Shown in pieces: positions 57,401 to 64,000 of a stretch of DNA of 64,000 nucleotides. A program made the translations under genes and the position numbers. Position 1 is the first letter of the stretch. Every line of letters begins with the position of its first letter. The notes below the pieces were generated by a model, which was not told the DNA's origin, did no database searches, and saw only the letters and a program-made list of their open reading frames with translations. This stretch comes from Dastarcus helophoroides (taxonomy: Eukaryota; Arthropoda; Insecta; Coleoptera; Bothrideridae): the NCBI GenBank assembly GCA_028583605.1, contig CM053335.1, forward strand, positions 10,360,053 to 10,424,052, in the 5' to 3' direction.

Positions 57401-59201
57401 AGGAACCCACAAGAATTCCTGATGTAGATACCCATCAACCTAATATACTTGACCTTTTCCTTACAAATTCACCAAATTCTTATAAAATCTCTGTGACATC
57501 ACCTCTTGGAAATTCGGATTACAAGCTTGTAGCAGCCTCTCGCTCGTTTCATATACCACCTCCTTCCCAGACGCAGTCACGTAGGGTTTGGCACTTTAAC
57601 TCTGCAAACTGGGAAGAATTAAGAGACTTCTTTGCATCTTTTCCATGGCAGGAAGTCTGCTTTAACTCAGACAACCCTTCCTTAGTCGCCGAATCCGTCA
57701 TGGAAACTATCCTGATTGGTATGGAATGCTCAATTCCCCATTCCCAAAATAAGTCTGCCTCCAGTAAATCTTGATTCAGTAAAAAATGTGCTCGGGCTGT
57801 CTCCTGCAAAAATCGCCCATATCGTCGTTGGCGAAATAATCCCTCAGTCGAGACTCGGACCATATTTGTAGATGCACAAAATTCTTGTAAACAGGTTATT
57901 ACAGGTGATTTCGATCGTAAAATGCGCTAGAGGCTTATCAACTGTCCAACGGTTCCAGGTCCTTTTGGGGATTTGCAAAGTCGATTGGAAAGAATTTTAC
58001 ATCTTCAAATTTTCCACCTTTACTCGATGTAAATAGCAATATTTCTACTACCTCCAAGGAAAAGGCTGACACGTTAGCCCTAATGTTTGCTAAAAATTCC
58101 AATCTTGATTCTCGAAACGCAGAATCTCTTATTCTTCCTAAGGTTGGCACTTCGATACCTGAAGTTGTTTTCAGACAACGCACAATCAGGAAAATTCTCC
58201 TTGAGCTCGACACCTCGAAAGCTTCTGGCCTTGATGGTATTCCCGCTATTGTTCTTAAGGCGGTTCATCGCTATCTATTCTTGTTTCCGCATCCTACTCG
58301 CAGTGCTTTGAAAGCATAATAGGGTTACCATTTGCGAGTGGATTAAACTTAAAAAAAAACACACTTCGTCTTTATTACAAATATTTAGATCTTTTTTTTT
58401 CAAAACTTTTGGGTTTTATATCATTTTTAATTCCTGTTGGTTTGAAATGTTATATTTCATAGTGATTGTATATTTTTAGCTGTACTGCTGCGGCAACCAT
58501 GATCCTTCAGGTTGGCTGAATGTACCTCCAGAGTACAAAATCCCATCATCCTGCTGCATTCAGAAGAATTGCGATACCAGTCAACCCTCTCAAATATACC
58601 AACAGGTGAGATTTATCATGAAATTCACCTTTTTTACAGTAAATAAGGGTAATATAAGGGTGTGACCCTAGCCTATCTTTTGTTCAAAATATTTGTTTAC
58701 CGACGTTTTATCCACCACCGAATCTAAAAGGTCTTTCATTGGATGTAGTTCTGTTACACCAGAACCACATCCAATGAAAGATTTTTTAAAATTTCCGCAA
58801 GTCAAAGTTGAGAATATTCTTGGTTTGTGAGGTGAACAACCATTTCGTATTGAAAACATCTTCAGGGTTGAAGATAAACAGTTTAACCTCAGCACCAACT
58901 GTCGACTCTTAAGATATCCTTAATCACGTATGACGAAACGTCAACGAATTAATTTGAGGCGAGTTCAACCCTACAAAAAGATTCTTTAATAGAAAATTGT
59001 TATTTTAGCAATAATGTCTTCTCTAGTAATTACTTGTTTGTTTAGGGATGTTACGATAAAGTGATCGCTTTTATGGATGCCAACATCGGAACGATTGCCG
59101 GCGCTGCCATCGGGATTGCAACTTTTCCTCTTGTGGGGGTCACATTAGCTTGTTGCTTGGCTAACGTCATAAATAAAGCGAAGTATGAGCAGATGGCCTA
59201 A
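54388..59201 (+). CDS. Tetraspanin, TSPAN6/7-like, 5 coding exons, 240 aa
   Basis: Four-pass membrane protein that organises tetraspanin-enriched microdomains. Exons: 54388-54465, 54860-55048, 55655-55828, 58480-58605, 59046-59201; all junctions are phase 0 with GT-AG ends. Start 54388 is the first ATG after an in-frame stop; a second in-frame ATG at 54418 would shorten it by 10. TM1 about 18-38, TM2 59-79 (LPYVLIGTGALIILIGSLAC), TM3 90-110, TM4 203-227. The large loop has CCG at 150-152, PSSCC at 169-173, C178 and C191, six Cys in all, and a likely N-glycosylation site at N132 (NDS). The C terminus is KYEQMA. PYVLIGTG, GCYD and IGTIAGAAIGIA resemble TSPAN6/7, and the short N terminus fits. 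The gene is intact, though intron 3 carries a 1.8-kb LINE. Confidence 0.95.
54860..55048 (+). CDS. Tetraspanin exon 2 (TM1 end, small loop, TM2)
   Basis: 63 codons from ISGIAILAIGIW to GQPVLLYV. The CCC cluster after TM2 is a likely palmitoylation site. Acceptor CTGATTTCAG, donor GTAAGA. Confidence 0.95.
55110..55230 (+). repeat. 22-base minisatellite, 5 units
   Basis: ACTTTGGATGTGGCTCGTA plus 3 bases, five times, in tetraspanin intron 2, 60 bases after the exon 2 donor. Confidence 0.9.
55655..55828 (+). CDS. Tetraspanin exon 3 (TM3, first part of large loop)
   Basis: 58 codons: YGGFLAVVFVLELGAGVSVF (TM3) then the helical start of the large loop to FDYIQKT. Acceptor TCTTGTTTCAG, donor GTAAGT. 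Confidence 0.95.
56517..58355 (+). mobile_element. Internally deleted jockey/CR1-like LINE in tetraspanin intron 3
   Basis: Same strand as the host gene. It has a 5' UTR-like start (GTAGGTGGTAGACTGGAACT), an ORF2 endonuclease region, the beginning of the reverse transcriptase and, joined directly, the family's last 19 codons and 3' tail with an A run. Most of the reverse transcriptase is missing. The tail matches the LINE piece at 43.9-44.0 kb. Confidence 0.85.
56727..58316 (+). pseudogene. LINE ORF2, endonuclease plus truncated RT, broken
   Basis: The frame reads FKIQFCNVRGLNSNLNSVHQ and DVLSLTET, then VVFLGDFNIHNIPW, then PLGNSDYKLV (endonuclease motifs: NVRGL, TET, GDFN, SDH-like SDY). 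TAA at 56973-56975 and a TGA near 57127 break it, and a one-base shift near 57395 changes frame. Later SKASGLDGIPAIVLK (start of RT) joins at about 58260 to AVHRYLFLFPHPTRSALKA. It cannot encode a working enzyme. Confidence 0.85.
58480..58605 (+). CDS. Tetraspanin exon 4 (CCG and PxSCC of large loop)
   Basis: 42 codons: LYCCGNHDPSGWLNVPPEYK, IPSSCC, KNC and IYQQ. Carries the CCG hallmark and the PSSCC pair of the disulfide core. Confidence 0.97.
59046..59201 (+). CDS. Tetraspanin exon 5 (TM4, C terminus, stop)
   Basis: 51 codons plus TAA: GCYDKVIAFMDANIGTIAGA, TM4 to LACCLANVI and the tail NKAKYEQMA. The GCY Cys completes the loop disulfides. Confidence 0.97.
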   Translation, partial: GCYDKVIAFMDANIGTIAGAAIGIATFPLVGVTLACCLANVINKAKYEQMA

Positions 59202-59401
59202 AATAGATTTTCAATTTCAGCAGATTTAACAATTCTATTTAAAGATATTTATTCCGCATCGATGTCCTTAATATTTACACAATTTTTACGCGATCTTATT
59301 GTAAATCATTGGACTACTTTAATTGCAAGATAATTTTTTAATTATTTGCTATGGCATATTCAAACTGAAGGAAAGTATATTGACGGAAAATATTGATGCT
59401 A

Positions 59402-59512
59402 CCAATTGCCATTGGTGGCCAATGGTCATTGGTGGCCAATTGTCATTGGTGGCCAATTGTCATTGGTGGCCAATTGTCATTGGGGCCAATTGTCATTGGT
59501 GGCATCAGTCCT
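59402..59512 (+). repeat. 17-base minisatellite GGTGGCCAATTGTCATT, about 6 units
   Basis: Units of 17 bases with one shortened copy (GGGGCC), 200 bases after the tetraspanin stop and so probably in its 3' UTR. Each unit contains CCAAT in one strand and ATTGG across the joint in the other. Confidence 0.9.
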
Positions 59513-59721
59513 TAATGCTTATTAGTTTTGTTTCACTTGTATTTTTGATGAAGTAATTACAAGTAGAATATTTATGGGAAGATTTCAAGAACCATATATT
59601 TGATTCATCAAAAGTAGTCTAAGGATAACGAGACTCTAGAATTAATTATGACACAGTCTCTGATTTGTCGTTTTTATTTTGCCTACAATTTTCAACATGT
59701 ATTAGAATTAAAAATCTGTGA

Positions 59722-59795
59722 TCAGCGACTGGGAGTCGAACCCAGGACCTTCACGTTACAGGCAGACTTCCTAATCATTGACCCACCGCCACCAC
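59722..59795 (-). pseudogene. tRNA-derived relic (SINE head or tRNA pseudogene)
   Basis: Minus strand: A-box-like TGGGTCAATGATTAGGAAG, then TGCCTGTAACGTGAAGG, then a perfect T arm CTGGGTTCGACTCCCAG. The T stem pairs, but acceptor arms do not (GGCGGTG against TCGCTGA), so it is not a working tRNA. The middle recalls tRNA-Val(AAC). Confidence 0.65.
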
Positions 59796-59859
59796 TACTT
59801 TCAACTACCTATTCACTTCACGTACCGTACTTCCGGCATCTGCTACAAACAAAATAATT

Positions 59860-61450
59860 CCTATGATTTTCCAGTTGGTGGAATTATTTTATTAAGACTA
59901 GAGTGAATTAAAAATGTCAAATCAGAGATGAATGAATTTTCCAAGAACTACAATAGAACATCTTCGTTTTCTATCAATTAATAAGAATAATCTGACATGA
60001 GAAAACCCTTTCGAAATGTTTACAGCCGTAATATTTATACAGATTTATCACTGCAATTTCATGTCTTAACCCAATTAAATTCGACTGACCACTGATATGA
60101 ATTTAAAGTAAAAACTTTTTACTCCCAAAGCCAAGTTTGCGGACTTTCAAACATGAATTTTTAATGTGATATATTTGATGTCGTTGGTTGACTTTTTTTG
60201 AAATTTTAATGAAACATTAGAACGTACATATTTGTGATAATGTTATTTTTTGAGATATAAGACTATGCTTAGATTTTGAGAAAACTTCTACTTGTTTTTT
60301 ATTCCCTTTATGTCCGCGTTAAAACTGTGATTATAAACGTATGTATCGTGGTTTTCTGGAAGCGTTGACTAATATATTCAGTTAACGCTGGAGTAACCGT
60401 TGCAGGATAATTTTGATGAGTCGTTTCCGGTTATAAGTAATCTGCATTTCAGGCTATTCCAGGTAACCACGAGTAATGTTATGTCACTTCTTAATTAAAT
60501 ATTACAATATAGTATTTAACGATATTATATGGCTCATTTATTTATTGTTACCATTACCATTCACCAAAATGGATTTGTCGTCTAATTCTTTTTTGAATTT
60601 ATTAAACAAGTACCCAACAAATTAAAGGAAGAGACAGACAACAACAAAACCAGAAGAAAAAGCCACTGGTCATATGTTCTTTCCCTCAATTCCTTAGGTA
60701 CCTGCCTTCTAGGGATGAAAATATCATGCGACAAAAAGACGAAAAAACCAAACAAAACTGGACATATGCTTCTTCCTTCAATTCCTTTAAAACTTGATAG
60801 TTTTAAGATCTAACTGAGTTTTCCTAGGTTTAGAGAACTTTCAAATTTTCCTTCTTCTCAATTTTCTTGTGAAGTTAATGTTATTGCAAAATTTTCCTTC
60901 AGAACCGAACATTGTATTTGATTTTCATTTATGTTTTATTGGCTTTTTCTTCGCCAGTTACTCTTTCCACAATTCTAAATTTTCAGTCACCTTCTGTTAA
61001 AGATTGGCAAACTCATAGATTGCCCCAAACAGCAATTGCGTTGGATCTTGAAGGCTTGAATTTTTTTTCTTAAACTAAAGACTTGAAATTTATAAAAATT
61101 TCGAGGAAAAGTCCAATTTTCGGATTTAAAGTGAATATTTTGGAAAAAAAAGGAGCACATTCAAAGTTTTGACACTCAAATGAAATTTTACAAAATTGTT
61201 TTCTCCAAATTTTGAGTTTAGTCTTTTGGAGTCGAAATGATGATTTTAGAGTCGATTTGGTAAAAAAAGCAAAAAAATTGAATAAAACCCACAGAAAAAA
61301 TTGAAATTTTGATAAAAAATCCATATTTATATAAAAATAAGTTAAAGTTTAAATATGAATGTTCAATGAAAATGTAGAAATTTCTAATTAAAATCGGAAA
61401 TGTAAAAAAGATTCTGAAAAAGTCGAAATGATTTTAATATCAAAATTTAG
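59860..61450. other. No gene seen
   Basis: AT-rich. A phrase near 60668 (GGTCATATGTTCTTTCCCTC) has a diverged copy near 60760. The degenerate TTTCGA-type phrase begins at about 61070. Confidence 0.45.
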
Positions 61451-61500
61451 TCTACAGACCAGGGTAGAAGAAGCCTTCACAAACGATAAAAAGTGAAAAA

Positions 61501-62396
61501 AAAATTATAGTAGGATGAAACCTATTAGAAAAGGAAGATAATGCAACAAAAATGAAAGGAGAAATAAATTACGGACGATCTGTGGTCGGGAAGGGATAAG
61601 GGGTGAGTTTTTAAGGGTAAAAAACGGTTTATCTCGATTTCTGGCAAAACTACAAATCCTATGGAAAAAAGTTAAATGGCAAAGTTGTAGGTAATACGAA
61701 AATCTACAACTTTTGTACCTACACCTTTTTAACATAACCTCAAAATTCACGTGAAAATTTCAAAAAACCAGGTTTATGGTTTTTTATTTTTACTTTTATA
61801 AACAAATATTTTTTTTTACGAAATTTGGTGAAAACTTACCTTTTTATATCCCAAAGACACTAATTTTTTTGATTTAAAATATTTATTTTTTCACCTTATT
61901 TTGACTCAATATCGAAAAAGCACCCTTATTTTCAATCGAAAAATCTCACGTTAAAATTTTAGCTTTTTTAAAAAACTCGGTGGGCTTTTTGTTCGCTGAA
62001 ATGTCTACTTTCTGATGGTGTAAAAAAATATACATTACTATGGTAAATCTTCTAAGAAAATTCAAAAAAACGAAAAGTACTCCAATTCGAAATTTTTTTT
62101 ATTTTTATGTACAATTTTCAGCTATTTGTTAAAATTTATACTTTAATTACTCGAAAAACGTAAGATTCCATTTTACATTGTAAGTGTAGATCTTCTTATT
62201 ACCTATAACTTTGCCATTTAACTTTTTTCGATAGGATTTGTAGTTTTGCCAGAAATCGAGATAAACCGTTTTTTATTCTTAAAGTCTCACCCCCTACCCC
62301 TTCCCGACCTCAGATCGTCCGTAATTTATTTTTCCTTTCATTTTTGTTGCATTATCTTCCTTTTCTAATAGGTTTCATCCTACTATAATTTTTTTT
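61501..62396. mobile_element. Foldback element, about 210-base arms
   Basis: Arms 61501-61714 and 62184-62396 are inverted copies with a few mismatches (ATTATAGTAGGATGAAACCT outermost, ATCTACA innermost), with a spacer of about 470 bases. Further weak inverted similarity (CAGGGTAGA at 61459; TCTACCCCAG at 62411) may mark the true ends. No coding content. Confidence 0.85.
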
Positions 62397-62449
62397 GGTT
62401 TCAAAAATTATCTACCCCAGACTACTAATGAAAGGAGAAATTTGAAGCA

Positions 62450-63080
62450 AATATTCCTATTTTTGTAAAAAAAAAGTGTAAATTTTTAAAGTTAACATCT
62501 TAAAAATAAGGTAAAACCCTCGCGAACGAGGCAAAATTGCGAGTATTTCGTCGAAATTTTGTGCATAAAGTGTAAAATCAAAATGTCGAAATAAAGAAAT
62601 TAAATTATTGAAAATTTTCGTATTTACACTCAAAATTTTTGGAAAATAGAACGTTCGAAAATAATCAAATTTGTCTAAATGTTGACTATGTCGAAAATTG
62701 AATTAAAAAAAATAAAAAGTGTACACGTAAACTTAGAGTTTCTAGAAAAAAGTAGAAATCTCAAAATGTCAAATTGTAAAATAAGTAACAATTATTTCTT
62801 AAGTCAGTATTTTGAAAAAAGTCGGAAATTACAGAAAATATTCGAATAAAAGGCAGAATTGCGAAAAGAAAATAAAACTTAGAATTACAATTTTGAGTTT
62901 CAAGTCAGAAATTGAGAAATAAAGAAAGTAAATATTGAAAGTCCAAATTTTGGCAAAAGGGTTGACATTTCGGGAAAAAATTTTGAAAAAGTGTAATTTC
63001 GAATAGTCGAACTTCAAGTTGAAATTTTAGGGACAATGTAGTAAAAACTGAAAATACTCAGTCCAAATTCTCATGAATAT
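62450..63080. repeat. Degenerate purine-rich AAAATTTCGA array
   Basis: GTCGAAAT/AAATTTTG phrases in the purine-rich orientation on the plus strand, as in 23.3-27.0 kb. No gene. Confidence 0.6.
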
Positions 63081-63399
63081 TCCAATTTATAATCTGTTTC
63101 CGACTTTAAACACAACACTTTCATCTTTTTTCAAAAATCTAAAAACCCACAATCAAATTACTGTTCAGAAATTTCCAATTTTTGTTTTTTTCTAAGTTTC
63201 GTATATTTTGGAAGATTAATTCGGTTTGAAGAATAAAGATATTTTATCTTTAAATTATTCTCTGAAAATATTCTTCATATTTTTATAAACATTAGTGTTT
63301 ATTGATATTATAACTCTGTTAAGTTAAAGTTCGGCAAAATTAAGAAAATTGCTACAGTCTGGCAACACTGTCCTTGCACAACGAGTCTGCATTACATAA

Positions 63400-63700
63400 T
63401 ACAGTAGTGAATATAATGAGCTGCCTACCTAAATATGTTGTATTACCCAACATACAGTGTTGAATATAATGAGTTGCCTACCTAAAAATGTTGTATTACC
63501 CAATATACAGTACTGAATATAATGAGTTGCCTATATAAAAATTTATATTACTCATTATGCAGTACAGGATATAATGAGTTGCCTATCCACAAATTTTGTA
63601 TTACCCAAAATACAGTGTTGAATATAATGAGCTGCCTACCTAAAAAAAATTTATATAACCCATTATACAGTGACGGATATAATGAGTTGCTTCCATAAAT
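63400..63700 (+). repeat. 53-base tandem repeat, 6 units
   Basis: GAATATAATGAGTTGCCTA recurs at about 63409, 63462, 63515, 63568, 63620 and 63675, spaced 51-55 bases, each followed by TTGTATTACCCA-type sequence and TACAGT. Confidence 0.9.
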
Positions 63701-64000
63701 GGGTGCATTAATGTTCCATAATGTTATTAGATGTCGTCTTTGTCAAATCATTGTGTCAATCGTAAAAATAAAAATATTTGTATTTTTACGCACCTTATTT
63801 TGGAAAAAAACCTCTAACTTTAATTGAAGGCGCGCTTCTGATTTATTTTTAGAACAGAACAGTCCAGTGTAGTGTCGCACACCTGACGACACACCTCTAT
63901 GATCTGAAAATTAAAAAAGAAACTACAGATCTGATCCAATTGTCACCAATGTATTAAATTTGTTCAATTTGGGTGTTTTGCTCTCTTACATACAAGAACG
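63701..64000. other. Right edge, nothing recognised
   Basis: AT-rich sequence with no frame, tRNA or repeat that I can support. Confidence 0.4.

Noticed and set aside
57549..58268. Minus-strand frames of 62-104 codons
   Set aside because: They are the complement of the LINE ORF2 relic on the plus strand.
58668..58898. 76-codon minus-strand frame in tetraspanin intron 4
   Set aside because: It contains a local inverted repeat (CATTGGATGTAG and its complement near 58738-58780) and no domain; more likely intron sequence.
59722..59795. Functional tRNA
   Set aside because: A perfect T arm but no acceptor stem and a poor anticodon arm; called a tRNA-derived relic instead.

Overview
The window reads as animal nuclear DNA, most likely insect. 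It is very AT-rich. Its genes are split by GT-AG introns, several only 51-55 bases long, and there is a tRNA gene with an intron. It also carries a P-element relative with a THAP domain, jockey/CR1-like LINE pieces, a hAT-type element, a solo LTR and large low-complexity arrays. The insect assignment is inference from this combination; nothing here fixes the order or species.

Three things are firmly genic. (1) A villin/quail-type actin-binding protein lies on the minus strand from about 32.7 kb down to 4.5 kb. I could join 13 coding exons with matching phases into about 825-830 residues: six gelsolin repeats plus a C-terminal villin headpiece. (2) A tetraspanin of the TSPAN6/7 type lies on the plus strand at 54.4-59.2 kb: 5 coding exons, 240 residues. 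(3) A tRNA-Leu(CAA) gene with a 34-base intron sits inside the last villin intron on the same strand. A possible first coding exon of an unknown minus-strand gene touches the left edge.

Layout. 0-2 kb: edge gene and weak candidate small exons. 2-4.5 kb: pyrimidine-rich array and the villin 3' end. 4.5-32.7 kb: villin, whose introns hold tandem duplications, a hAT element (10.1-13.9 kb) with a second element nested in it, long TTTCGAC-type arrays, a 2.1-kb decayed P-like element (19.4-21.5 kb) and a solo LTR (27.7-28.1 kb). 30-41.5 kb: a family of old duplications, each keeping a very well conserved core of about 31 bases, on both sides of the villin 5' end. 42.3-44 kb: LINE tail and a 406-bp retroposon with a hammerhead-ribozyme-like motif. 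47.6-52.2 kb: a satellite with a unit of about 360 bp, broken by one clean 129-bp insertion. 53.9-54.04 kb: two abutting perfect palindromes just upstream of the tetraspanin. 54.4-59.2 kb: tetraspanin with an internally deleted LINE in intron 3. 59.4-64 kb: minisatellites, a tRNA-derived relic and a long foldback.

The two protein genes need not act together: villin organises actin at the cell cortex and tetraspanins organise membrane microdomains. The least explained signals are the 11-copy core family at 30-41.5 kb, the hammerhead-like retroposon and the twin palindromes.
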